From: Pseudomonas sp. Teo4
GTDB taxonomy: Bacteria; Pseudomonadota; Gammaproteobacteria; Pseudomonadales; Pseudomonadaceae
DNA length: 64,000 nt
Reading direction: 5' to 3'
Assembly: GCF_034387475.1 (NCBI RefSeq)
Contig: NZ_JAXCIL010000001.1
Coordinates: 496,001-560,000, forward strand
Shown here: in pieces, positions 46,077 through 53,747 of the stretch
How positions within the stretch are numbered: position 1 is the stretch's first letter
How the letters are laid out: the number at the start of each line of letters is the position of its first letter
Notes under the pieces: generated by a model
Told to the model about the DNA's origin: nothing
Databases searched by the model: none
Seen by the model: only the letters and a program-made list of their open reading frames with translations
Made by a program: the position numbers and the translations under genes

Positions 46077-47392
46077 AGTCGATTCAGGCGCGTCTGAGCC
46101 TGGGCCTTGTGGCGGTGCTGGTGGTGGTGGGCGTGGCGCTTGCCCAGCTGACGTTGTGGCTGTTCGAGGTGGGGCTGCAGCGCTACCTGGAAGCGGGCCT
46201 GCGCAAGGAAAGCGAGAACCTGCTGGTGGCGATGGTGCGCGGCCCCTCCGGCCTGCAACTGGATGAGCGGCGTATTTCAGCGGCCTACCAACGGCCGTTT
46301 TCCGGCTACTACTTTCGCATCGACTTCGACCAGGGCACCTGGCGCTCGCGCTCGCTGTGGGACCTGGACATGCCCAAGCCTGCCGCGCCGGGCCTGTCGG
46401 ACAGTCATGAACTAGGGCCGGAAGGCCAGCAGCTGTTGGCATTACGTGCAGACTACCGGCGCCTTGGCCAAGACGTCTCCATCAGCGTGGCGCAGGACTA
46501 TTCCCCGGTGCGCGAGGGCTTCAGGCGCATGCAGCAGATCGGCCTGGGCCTGGGCCTGGTGGCGCTGGTGCTGATCCTGGTGCTGCAACGGGTCACCGTC
46601 ACCCGGTCGTTGCGCCCGCTCGAGCGCGCGCGTCAGCAGATCGCCCAGCTGCAACAGGGCCAGCGTACGCAACTGGACGCCGAAGTGCCCACCGAGCTGG
46701 CACCGCTGGTGGACCAGATCAACCACTTGCTCAGCCACACCGAAGACAGCCTGCGCCGCTCGCGCAACGCCCTGGGCAACCTGGGGCATGCCTTGAAAAC
46801 ACCGTTGGCGGTGTTGCTCAGCCTGGCGTCCAGCGAGCGCCTCAAGGACCTGCCCGAAGTACGCGCGCAAATGCGTGAACAGCTGGAGCAGATTCAGCAG
46901 CGCCTGGCCCGGGAGCTGAACCGGGCGCGACTGGCCGGGGATGCGCTGCCGGGTGCTCAGTTCGACTGCGATGCCGAGCTGCCGGGTTTGCTTGCTACGC
47001 TGGGCATGATCCATGGCGAGGGCTTGTTGCTTGAACATGAGGCACCGCCTGGCCTGCTGTTGCCATGGGACCGCGAGGACCTGCTGGAACTGTTGGGCAA
47101 CCTGCTGGACAACGCCTGCAAATGGGCCGACAGCGAGGTCCGGCTGTCGATCGCGCCGACCCCCGAGGGGTATCGGATCTACGTCGACGACGATGGCCCG
47201 GGGATTCCCGAGGCACAGCGTCAGCAGGTGTTGGAACGGGGTTCGCGGCTGGACGAGCAGGTTGATGGACACGGCCTGGGTCTGGGGATCGTGCGTGACA
47301 TCGTCGAAGCGTGGGGCGGGCAGTTGGTGTTGCTGGAAAGCCCTTTGGGCGGGTTGCGGGTAAGTATCGAGCTGCCACGCAAGGGCCGGTAA
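46073..47392 (+). CDS. Sensor histidine kinase of the PepSY two-component operon
   Basis: The product is 439 residues from the GTG at 46073 overlapping the regulator stop. Helix 1 is at about residues 8-30 and a periplasmic sensor of about 125 residues follows. Helix 2 is at about 156-178, then a HAMP linker. HisKA has phospho-acceptor His in [18 protein letters not shown] (about residue 240). The HATPase domain has [15 protein letters not shown] (N box), [11 protein letters not shown] (G1), [12 protein letters not shown] (G2). It is of the PmrB/PhoQ/QseC architecture. The stimulus is not evident. Confidence 0.92.
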   Translation: MKSIQARLSLGLVAVLVVVGVALAQLTLWLFEVGLQRYLEAGLRKESENLLVAMVRGPSGLQLDERRISAAYQRPFSGYYFRIDFDQGTWRSRSLWDLDMPKPAAPGLSDSHELGPEGQQLLALRADYRRLGQDVSISVAQDYSPVREGFRRMQQIGLGLGLVALVLILVLQRVTVTRSLRPLERARQQIAQLQQGQRTQLDAEVPTELAPLVDQINHLLSHTEDSLRRSRNALGNLGHALKTPLAVLLSLASSERLKDLPEVRAQMREQLEQIQQRLARELNRARLAGDALPGAQFDCDAELPGLLATLGMIHGEGLLLEHEAPPGLLLPWDREDLLELLGNLLDNACKWADSEVRLSIAPTPEGYRIYVDDDGPGIPEAQRQQVLERGSRLDEQVDGHGLGLGIVRDIVEAWGGQLVLLESPLGGLRVSIELPRKGR

Positions 47393-47512
47393 GGCCGTAA
47401 CGCTGTTTAGTTAAGTTCTCTGGGGCCAGATCACCACTGCAAAAAAATTGCAGTACAGCCGCATTTTTTTGAATTGGCCCAACCCCTGCGCATCCCTGCA
47501 CAATTCCCTCAC

Positions 47513-47586
47513 GAAACCTTGCGGTTTCCATCTCTCCAAGGACGGAGCCCCTAGGGCCCAGGCCTTTGCGGCTGGGCTTTCTTTTT
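47513..47586 (+). terminator. Structured leader ending in an intrinsic terminator upstream of the HPP-CBS gene
   Basis: Three hairpins in a row: GAAACC-TTGC-GGTTTC (47513-47528), CTCC-AAGGAC-GGAG (47534-47547), and GCCCA...TGGGC with inner GCC/GGC (47556-47577), followed by TTTCTTTTT (47578-47586). The HPP-CBS ATG is 31 bp further on. The kinase gene ended 120 bp earlier, so this is either a kinase-operon terminator, an attenuator for the HPP gene or the end of a small RNA. Confidence 0.7.
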
Positions 47587-47616
47587 AACCAGAAAAACAC
47601 GACCCCGATTACCTGA

Positions 47617-48762
47617 ATGTCTGCCTCGCCTTCTGAAAGCCGTCTGCGCAGGCTGTTGCCTGCCCCTTTGAATATCCCACCCAGAGAATGGCTGCGCGCC
47701 GCCGTGGGTGCGCTGCTGGGCCTGTTTCTCGCCGGTTGGTTGACCAGCCTGGCGTACGGCCCCGGCATCGCCTTGCACCTGCTCGGCCCTTTGGCCGCCT
47801 CGGCGGTGTTGATGTTCGCCGTGCACTCCGGGCCTTTGGCCCAACCCTGGCCGGTATTGGGCAGCTACGCCTTGGCCGGTGTCGTGGGCCTGGCCATGCG
47901 TCAGGGGTTCGGCGCCGAGTTGTGGGTGGCGGCCGTCGCCTTGGGCCTGTCGCTGGTGCTGATGTGCCTGCTGCGCTGCCTGCACCCGCCGGGTGGCGGC
48001 GTGGCGGTGAGTGCGGTGCTGGCTGACGCGGGCTTGACCGCGCTGGGGGATCACCTGCTTGAGCCGGTGCTGCTCAATGCCCTGATTCTGGTGGCGGTAG
48101 CGGTGGTCTATAACCGCATGACCGGCGTGCGTTACCCCAAGGGCGCGGCACCGCGCAAGGAACCGCACCACACCCACGATCCGCTGCCCAGTCAGCGCGT
48201 CGGCATCAGCAGCGACGATCTGGACCAGGCACTGGAAGAGCTGGGCGAATTCGTCGATGTCACCCGCGACGAACTGGAGCGCATCATCCTCGCCACCGAA
48301 CAGCACGCCCTGCAGCGTAGCCTCGGCGGCATCACGGCGGCTTCGGTGATGTCCCGCGACGTGCAGTTCGCGACGCCGGACACCACGCTGGATCAGGCCT
48401 GGGCCATGTTGGCCGGCCACCACCTGAAGACCTTGCCCGTGCTGCAGCAGGGCAAGCTGGTCGGCATTGTCAGCCTTAGTGACCTGGTGGGAGCGGCCAT
48501 GCAACGTGGGCGGTTCAGTTGGCGTGGGTTGTTCGCTCGCAAGACCGTGCGTCTGGCTCAGGTCATGAGCCGGCGCGTGGTCAGCGTCAGCGCTCAACAC
48601 CCGCTGGAACGCCTGCTGCCGCTGCTGTGTGAACAAGGGCTGCATTGCCTGCCGGTGCTCGAGGGTGAGCGCCTGGTCGGTGTCGTCACCCAGACCGACC
48701 TGATTGCCGGCCTCAAGCGCCAGATGCTCAGCGGCTCAGATCAGCGGGTCCCAGCGTTGTGA
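47617..48762 (+). CDS. HPP family membrane protein with C-terminal CBS pair
   Basis: A 381-residue protein. The N-terminal HPP domain (about residues 20-175) holds about five transmembrane helices and the family motif RCLHPPGGGVAVSAVL. A linker and a tandem CBS domain pair follow (about 235-375: SVMSRDVQFATPDTTLDQAW, LVGIVSLSDLVGA, QVMSRRVVSVSAQHPLERLL, LVGVVTQTDLIAGLKRQML). CBS pairs bind adenine nucleotides. HPP proteins are proposed anion transporters (nitrite in plants), but the substrate here is unknown. Its 3' end overlaps the convergent LysR gene by 27 bp. Confidence 0.9.
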   Translation: MSASPSESRLRRLLPAPLNIPPREWLRAAVGALLGLFLAGWLTSLAYGPGIALHLLGPLAASAVLMFAVHSGPLAQPWPVLGSYALAGVVGLAMRQGFGAELWVAAVALGLSLVLMCLLRCLHPPGGGVAVSAVLADAGLTALGDHLLEPVLLNALILVAVAVVYNRMTGVRYPKGAAPRKEPHHTHDPLPSQRVGISSDDLDQALEELGEFVDVTRDELERIILATEQHALQRSLGGITAASVMSRDVQFATPDTTLDQAWAMLAGHHLKTLPVLQQGKLVGIVSLSDLVGAAMQRGRFSWRGLFARKTVRLAQVMSRRVVSVSAQHPLERLLPLLCEQGLHCLPVLEGERLVGVVTQTDLIAGLKRQMLSGSDQRVPAL

Positions 48763-49602
48763 CCAATCGCTGGCGCCGGCTGCCACCAGCCGACGCAGGA
48801 TCGCGAAGGATTGCTGCAGGGCCTCGCTGTCACGTTTGCGCGGATACACCAGGAACGTGGGGTAGGTGAATTCCGGCGCCTGCGGCACCCGCTCGAACAC
48901 CCCGCTGTCCAGGTAGGCCTGGACCACGCGGGTACGGAAGTAGCCGCTGCCGCCCTGGTCGAGGATGAACTGCAGGGCCAGCGGCCCAAGGTTGAAGCTC
49001 AGGGCCGGGCGCGCGCAGTCGGGCAGGGCAGCGTCGTGCTGACGACGGAAGGCTTCGCCCCAGTCGATGTAGATGTAAGGGTCTGGCCGATCGACCCGGC
49101 GCACGCGAATCAGCTTTTCCTCCATCAATTGCTCCACCTGCAGCCCGGGGCCGTAGGTCGGCTGGTACACCAGCACGGCGTCGAGCAGGCCCATTTCCAC
49201 CTTGCGCAGCAGCGACTCGCCGTCGCTGACCTCGCTGTGAATGGCATGGCTGGGCAGTTCCCGGTGCAGAGCGCTGACCCAGTCGAGCAGCATCGGGTTG
49301 CCCAGGCTCACCTCGCCACCGATATGCAGCACCTGCTGGCAGCCTTCGGGCAGCGGCAGGTCGCGCCGGGCCGCCTCCCAGGTCTGCACCAGCTGGTTGG
49401 CGTAGCTGACGAAGGCTTCACCGTCGCTGGTGAGGCTGGCGCCACTGCGGCTGCGCACGAACAGCTGGCAGCCCAACTGTTGCTCCAGGCGTTGCACCCG
49501 CGCGGTGATGGCCGTCTGCGACACGAACAGGCGTTCAGCAGCGGCGACCAGGCTGCCGCAACGCACGATTTCCAGAAAGGTTCGGGCCTGATCGATGTCC
49601 AT
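48736..49602 (-). CDS. LysR-family transcriptional regulator, divergent from prpE
   Basis: A 288-residue regulator. The helix-turn-helix is at about residues 1-60 (ARTFLEIVRCGSLVAAAERL, SQTAITARVQRLEQQLG). The effector domain begins at about residue 90 (QVLHIGGEVSLGNPMLLDWV), with LLDAVLVYQPTYGPGL and FILDQGGSGYFRTRVVQAYL. It is divergent from prpE across 180 bp containing a palindromic site, so it is the likely regulator of prpE and of itself; this is inference. Its last 27 bp overlap the convergent HPP-CBS gene. Confidence 0.9.
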   Translation of the reverse strand: MDIDQARTFLEIVRCGSLVAAAERLFVSQTAITARVQRLEQQLGCQLFVRSRSGASLTSDGEAFVSYANQLVQTWEAARRDLPLPEGCQQVLHIGGEVSLGNPMLLDWVSALHRELPSHAIHSEVSDGESLLRKVEMGLLDAVLVYQPTYGPGLQVEQLMEEKLIRVRRVDRPDPYIYIDWGEAFRRQHDAALPDCARPALSFNLGPLALQFILDQGGSGYFRTRVVQAYLDSGVFERVPQAPEFTYPTFLVYPRKRDSEALQQSFAILRRLVAAGASDWSQRWDPLI

Positions 49603-49662
49603 GGGCTGCTCGGTGGCGGAAGGGGCGGCCTATTCTAGAGACTTTGCACCGTTATGGGGCGC

Positions 49663-49687
49663 ATTTGCGTTGTCTGCAAATTTGCAG
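49663..49687. promoter_or_regulatory. Palindromic LysR-type operator between the regulator gene and prpE
   Basis: A perfect 14-bp palindrome, CTGCAAATTTGCAG (49674-49687), overlaps ATTTGC-N7-GCAAAT (49663-49681). The latter has the T-N11-A spacing of LysR boxes. It lies 61 bp from the LysR start and about 96 bp from the prpE start. Confidence 0.6.
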
Positions 49688-49782
49688 GTCGGTTGTGACT
49701 TTAGTCCCATGGCAGCCCCGGTGTGGAAGTCCATACTCAGTATTCGCCCTTCAATAACAACAAGTACCGGGTTTCCTTCGCT

Positions 49783-51672
49783 ATGACCTATCAGCACAGT
49801 TACGCCCATTCCATTTCAGACCCTGCTGCCTTCTGGGCCGAACAGGCCGAACTGCTGGCCTGGCACCGCAAGCCTTCCCTGACCCTGCAGGAGAACCCCG
49901 ACGGCACCCACCGCTGGTTCGCCGACGGTCGCTTGAACAGTTGCTACCTGGCCCTTGACCACCAGATCGAGCAAGGCCGTGGCGAGCAGCTGGCGCTGAT
50001 CTACGACTCGCCGGTCACCGGCGTGCAGCAAGCGTTCACCTACAACCAGTTGCGCGACGAGGTGGCTCGTCTGGCTGGTCTGCTGCGACAGCTCGGCGTC
50101 GGCAAAGGTGATGGTGTGATCATCTACATGCCCATGGTGCCCCAGGCAGCGATGGCCATGCTGGCCTGTGCCCGTATTGGCGCGGTGCATTCGGTGGTGT
50201 TTGGTGGTTTTGCTGCGAACGAGTTGGCCCTGCGAATCGACGATGCCCGGCCGACGTTACTGCTCACGGCCTCGTGCGGGTTGGAATTCGATCGGGTGAT
50301 CGAATACAAGCCGCTGGTCGATCGTGCCTTGCAGTTGGCCAAGCATCAGCCCAAGCAGGTGTTGGTGCTGCAACGTCCGCAGGCACGTGCCGAACTGCAA
50401 GCCGGGCGCGACCTGGACTGGAACCAGGCCCTCGCTGGCGCCGAGCCTGTGGCCCCGGTGGAGCTGGAGGCTGGCGACCCGCTTTACATCATGTACACCT
50501 CGGGCACCACGGGAAAACCCAAGGGCATCGTGCGCGAGAATGGCGGTAATGCGGTCGCTCTGTGCTACGCCATGCGCCACATCTACGGCATGCAGGCGGG
50601 GGATGTGTGGTGGGGCATATCCGACGTGGGCTGGGTGGTGGGCCATTCACTGATCGTCTACGGCCCGCTGATGAGCGGCTGCACCACGGTGTTCTACGAA
50701 GGCAAGCCGATTCGCACCCCGGACGCTTCTGCCTACTGGCGCGTGGTGGAGCAATACAAGGTCAACGCCCTGTTCTGCGCGCCGACGGCCATGCGTGCGA
50801 TCCGCAAGGAAGACCCGGAAGGCGAGCTGATTCGTCGGCATGATTTGAGCTCGCTGCGCCAACTGTTCCTGGCGGGTGAGAAACTCGACTCCAGTACCCA
50901 CGAGTGGCTGGAGCGGGTCAGCGGCAAACCGGTGCACGACCACTGGTGGCAGACCGAGACCGGCTGGCCGGTCACCGCACCTTGCGTGGGCCTGGAAGGC
51001 AGCGCGGCGAGGCCGGGTTCCAGCAACCGAGCAGTGCCCGGCTACAACGTGCGGGTGCTGGACGACGACGGGAATCTGCTTGGCCCGAATCACCAGGGTT
51101 CGATCGTTATCGCATTGCCGCTGCCGCCAGGCTGCAGCCAGACGCTGTGGGGCGATCATGACCGCTACCTGCAGGCCTACCTGCAAACTTACCCAGGCTA
51201 TTACCACACCGGCGATGGCGGCTACCTGGACGATGACGGCTTCGTCTACATCATGGGACGCACCGATGACGTGATAAACGTCTCCGGGCATCGCCTGTCC
51301 ACGGGCGAAATGGAAGACCTGGTGGCACGGCACCCGGCGGTGGCCGAATGTGCGGTGATCGGCGTGCATGACGAGATCAAGGGCCAGGTGCCGCTGGCGC
51401 TGGTGGTGCTCAAGGATGGAGAGGGCATTACCGAGTCGCAGCTGCTGGTCGAGCTGGTCGGCAGTGTGCGTGAAGAGATTGGCGCACTGGCGTGCTTCAA
51501 CCGGGTGCGACTGGTCAAGCGCCTGCCCAAGACGCGTTCGGGGAAAATTCTGCGGGCGGTGTTGCGCAAGATCGCCGATGGGCAGGACTACATGCCGCCT
51601 TCGACCCTGGATGACCCAGCGGTGCTTGGGGAGATCGAGGCGGTGCTGGCGGATTTGCCTCGGGCGGGTTGA
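49783..51672 (+). CDS. prpE: Propionyl-CoA synthetase
   Basis: The product is 629 residues from the ATG at 49783 (MTYQHSYAHSISDPAAFWAE); the open frame extends 20 codons further without a ribosome site. This is an ANL-superfamily adenylating enzyme close to acetyl-CoA synthetase. Its motifs are IMYTSGTTGKPKGIVRENGG (P-loop-like A3), WWQTETGWP (A5), YHTGDGGYLDDDGFVYIMGR (A7) and the catalytic Lys in PKTRSGKILRAVLR (A10). It activates propionate for the methylcitrate cycle encoded at 30.6-38.6 kb, from which it is separated by about 11 kb. Confidence 0.95.
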   Translation: MTYQHSYAHSISDPAAFWAEQAELLAWHRKPSLTLQENPDGTHRWFADGRLNSCYLALDHQIEQGRGEQLALIYDSPVTGVQQAFTYNQLRDEVARLAGLLRQLGVGKGDGVIIYMPMVPQAAMAMLACARIGAVHSVVFGGFAANELALRIDDARPTLLLTASCGLEFDRVIEYKPLVDRALQLAKHQPKQVLVLQRPQARAELQAGRDLDWNQALAGAEPVAPVELEAGDPLYIMYTSGTTGKPKGIVRENGGNAVALCYAMRHIYGMQAGDVWWGISDVGWVVGHSLIVYGPLMSGCTTVFYEGKPIRTPDASAYWRVVEQYKVNALFCAPTAMRAIRKEDPEGELIRRHDLSSLRQLFLAGEKLDSSTHEWLERVSGKPVHDHWWQTETGWPVTAPCVGLEGSAARPGSSNRAVPGYNVRVLDDDGNLLGPNHQGSIVIALPLPPGCSQTLWGDHDRYLQAYLQTYPGYYHTGDGGYLDDDGFVYIMGRTDDVINVSGHRLSTGEMEDLVARHPAVAECAVIGVHDEIKGQVPLALVVLKDGEGITESQLLVELVGSVREEIGALACFNRVRLVKRLPKTRSGKILRAVLRKIADGQDYMPPSTLDDPAVLGEIEAVLADLPRAG

Positions 51673-51686
51673 AGTATTCCCCGTGC

Positions 51687-51763
51687 TGGCCTCATCGCCG
51701 GCAAGCCGGCTCCCACAAGATCACCGCCGAAATTGTAGGAGCCGGCTTGCCGGCGATGAGGCC
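51687..51763. repeat. REP inverted pair after prpE
   Basis: Copies at 51688-51718 and 51734-51763 (inverted, TAGGAG variant), filling nearly the whole 94-bp spacer between convergent prpE and zapE. They probably serve as the 3' structure for both. Confidence 0.9.
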
Positions 51764-51766
51764 CTT

Positions 51767-52852
51767 TCAGCCAACCTGGTCCAATGGCCCGACCTGATGC
51801 AGTTGCCCCAGCCGGCTACGGGTGCGCATCAGGTCGGCAAGAGGCCCGCCCAGGCTGTCGGCCAGTGCCCGCTGGCCGATCACCGTCAGTTGTTTGTCCT
51901 GATCGTAAAGCACGTCCACCAGGTTGACGAAGCGTTGCTGCGCCGCCAGTGAACACTCCGACAAGTCATCCAGCTGATCGATGATCCACTCATCGTACTG
52001 ACCAGCCAGCGCCAGGTAATCGATCACTGCCGTGGCCTGTTCGCACAAAGCCTCGAACGCAAACATCACTTGCCGCTCATTGCTGGCCAAGGCCCGCAAG
52101 GGGCGTTTGTTGACCTCTAAAACGACCGGTTGCAGTTCAGGCACGTTCAGCTTTCGGCGCTGGTCGTCATTTCCAGGCCACACATAGCTGCCCTGGGTGA
52201 AGCGTTGATGCGCGCGGTTGGCCGGCAGGCTGCGAAAATCGGTGTCGCCGCCGACTTCCAGCACCTGCATGCGGCTATTGATCAGGCGGATCACCGGCAG
52301 GAAGCGTTCGTGGTACAGCGGGTTTGGCAGCAGGCCCTCGGGCGCATAGTTGGACGTTACCAGCAGGAAGATGCCGCGCTCGAACAAGGCACTGAACAAC
52401 CGGGTGAGCAGCATGGCATCGCCAATGTCGTGCACATGGAACTCGTCGAAGCACAGCACTCGGCAATCACCCAGCAGTTCATCCAGCGTCGCGCCCAGGG
52501 CGTCGTCCAGCGCCCGGTGGCGGTGCATGCCCTGGTGCAGGCGGGCGAAGAAATCGTGGAAGTGCAGGCGCTGCTTGGCCTCCACTGGCACCGCCTGGAA
52601 GAAGCCATCCAGCAGCCAGCTTTTGCCACGGCCCACCGAGCCATGCAGGTAAAGGCTGCGTGGCTGGCCTTGCTCCAACCTTGCCAGTTGCTCGGCCATG
52701 CACTGGATGACCTGGCGTTGGCCATCACTGAGCTGGTAGCCGCGGGCGTCGGCCTTGTCCTCGAACCAGGCGAGCAACTCGCTGTCGTTGGACATGCCGG
52801 CGCGCAGGCGCTGGCCGAGCTGACGCAAAGGGGAAGGGATCCAGGCGGACAA
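51767..52852 (-). CDS. zapE: Cell division protein ZapE (AFG1-like ATPase)
   Basis: The product is 361 residues from the TTG start at 52852 (LSAWIPSPLRQLGQRLRAGM, read as Met), supported by AAGGAGG seven bases upstream. Walker A is HGSVGRGKSWLLDGF (about residue 68), Walker B is RVLCFDEFHVHDIGDAM, and the sensor region is LLVTSNYAPEGLLPNPLYHE. ZapE associates with the Z-ring at constriction and is related to mitochondrial Afg1/Lace1. Codon and motif spacing match the family throughout. It is divergent from the DUF1810 gene. Confidence 0.93.
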   Translation of the reverse strand: MSAWIPSPLRQLGQRLRAGMSNDSELLAWFEDKADARGYQLSDGQRQVIQCMAEQLARLEQGQPRSLYLHGSVGRGKSWLLDGFFQAVPVEAKQRLHFHDFFARLHQGMHRHRALDDALGATLDELLGDCRVLCFDEFHVHDIGDAMLLTRLFSALFERGIFLLVTSNYAPEGLLPNPLYHERFLPVIRLINSRMQVLEVGGDTDFRSLPANRAHQRFTQGSYVWPGNDDQRRKLNVPELQPVVLEVNKRPLRALASNERQVMFAFEALCEQATAVIDYLALAGQYDEWIIDQLDDLSECSLAAQQRFVNLVDVLYDQDKQLTVIGQRALADSLGGPLADLMRTRSRLGQLHQVGPLDQVG

Positions 52853-53003
52853 GACGAAGCCTCCTTGGGCAATGGCAGGGCAGGGTGCAGCTTGCGGGAA
52901 GTCGGCTATTTTGACTAATAGAGAAACCTGGAGGCAATCATCGTGACAGGCGATGGTTGTGCAAGGCCTTCAAGCATCGTTCTTGTTGTACGCAGGTCAG
53001 GTG

Positions 53004-53429
53004 ATGGACGACATCCATGCTTTATCCCGTTTCGTAGAAATCCAGGAGCCCGTATTCGAGCGAGTGCTGGGCGAGCTGGCGGCCGGGCGCAAGACCAGTC
53101 ACTGGATGTGGTTCATCTTTCCGCAACTCGATGGCCTCGGGCATAGCGCCATGGCCGAGCGCTACGGGATTTCCGGTATTGCCGAAGCGCGCGCTTACTT
53201 GCGTCACCCGCTGCTTGGCCCTCGACTGCTGCAGTGCATCAACGCTTTAATGCCCCACACCGATAAAACCGCCAGGGAAATACTTGGCCGGCCTGACGAC
53301 CTCAAGCTTCGCTCCTGCCTGACGTTGTTCGCCCAGGTCGACCCGCATGATGCCGTGATCGATCAGGCACTGTTGCAGTTTTATGGTGGTGAGCCGGATG
53401 CCGCCACCCTTGATCTGCTCGGGTGCTAG
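53004..53429 (+). CDS. DUF1810 family protein
   Basis: The product is 141 residues from the ATG at 53004 (MDDIHALSRFVEIQEPVFER), preceded by CAGGTCAGGTG; the frame is open 17 codons further. The family signature is GRKTSHWMWFIFPQLDGLGH, then MAERYGISGIAEARAYLRHP, LGPRLLQCINALM, and DDLKLRSCLTLFAQVDP. DUF1810 is a small all-alpha cytoplasmic protein (YkoY/Calpastatin-like naming occurs) of unknown function. It is transcribed alone, just upstream of the tRNA gene. Confidence 0.88.
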   Translation: MDDIHALSRFVEIQEPVFERVLGELAAGRKTSHWMWFIFPQLDGLGHSAMAERYGISGIAEARAYLRHPLLGPRLLQCINALMPHTDKTAREILGRPDDLKLRSCLTLFAQVDPHDAVIDQALLQFYGGEPDAATLDLLGC

Positions 53430-53598
53430 AGGGCGGTCGAGCACCTAGAAACACTAACTCGCTGTTTTACTGCAATTTTTTTTGCATCGGGGGCTTCCCA
53501 GGTGCAAAGAATGTTGTTAAAGTGCCGCGCATTCCAAGACAACAACCCAGTTGTCGAAAAGTTGGAATTGTCAGAGTAGCAATCGCTACATCCGATAC

Positions 53599-53673
53599 AG
53601 GGGCGTCGCCAAGCGGTAAGGCAGCAGGTTTTGATCCTGCCATGCGTTGGTTCGAATCCAGCCGCCCCTGCCA
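53599..53673 (+). tRNA. tRNA-Gln (anticodon TTG)
   Basis: The cloverleaf folds fully. The acceptor AGGGGCG pairs with CGCCCCT (discriminator G, then encoded CCA). The D-arm region is GCCAAGCGGTAAGGC, the anticodon stem GCAGG/CCTGC with loop TTTTGAT (anticodon TTG at 53633-53635), and the T-arm GTTGG-TTCGAAT-CCAGC. The CGCCAAGCGGTAAGGCA tract is typical of bacterial tRNA-Gln. No other tRNA is adjacent. Confidence 0.96.
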
Positions 53674-53747
53674 TTTCCTAGCAGATTTTTTCCCATCTCA
53701 GTGCAGAGTTAGTCGGCGCTGGGTTTTGTCGTTTCTGCGCATCTTGC

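Noticed and set aside
48736..48762. The 27-bp 3' overlap of the HPP-CBS and LysR genes as a sign of a frameshift
   Set aside because: Both proteins reach normal family lengths with intact C-terminal motifs, so this is an ordinary convergent overlap.
53470..53490. TGCAA-T8-GCA motif after the DUF1810 gene as an intrinsic terminator
   Set aside because: The stem is at most 5 bp of weak pairs and consists largely of the T-run itself, too unstable to call.
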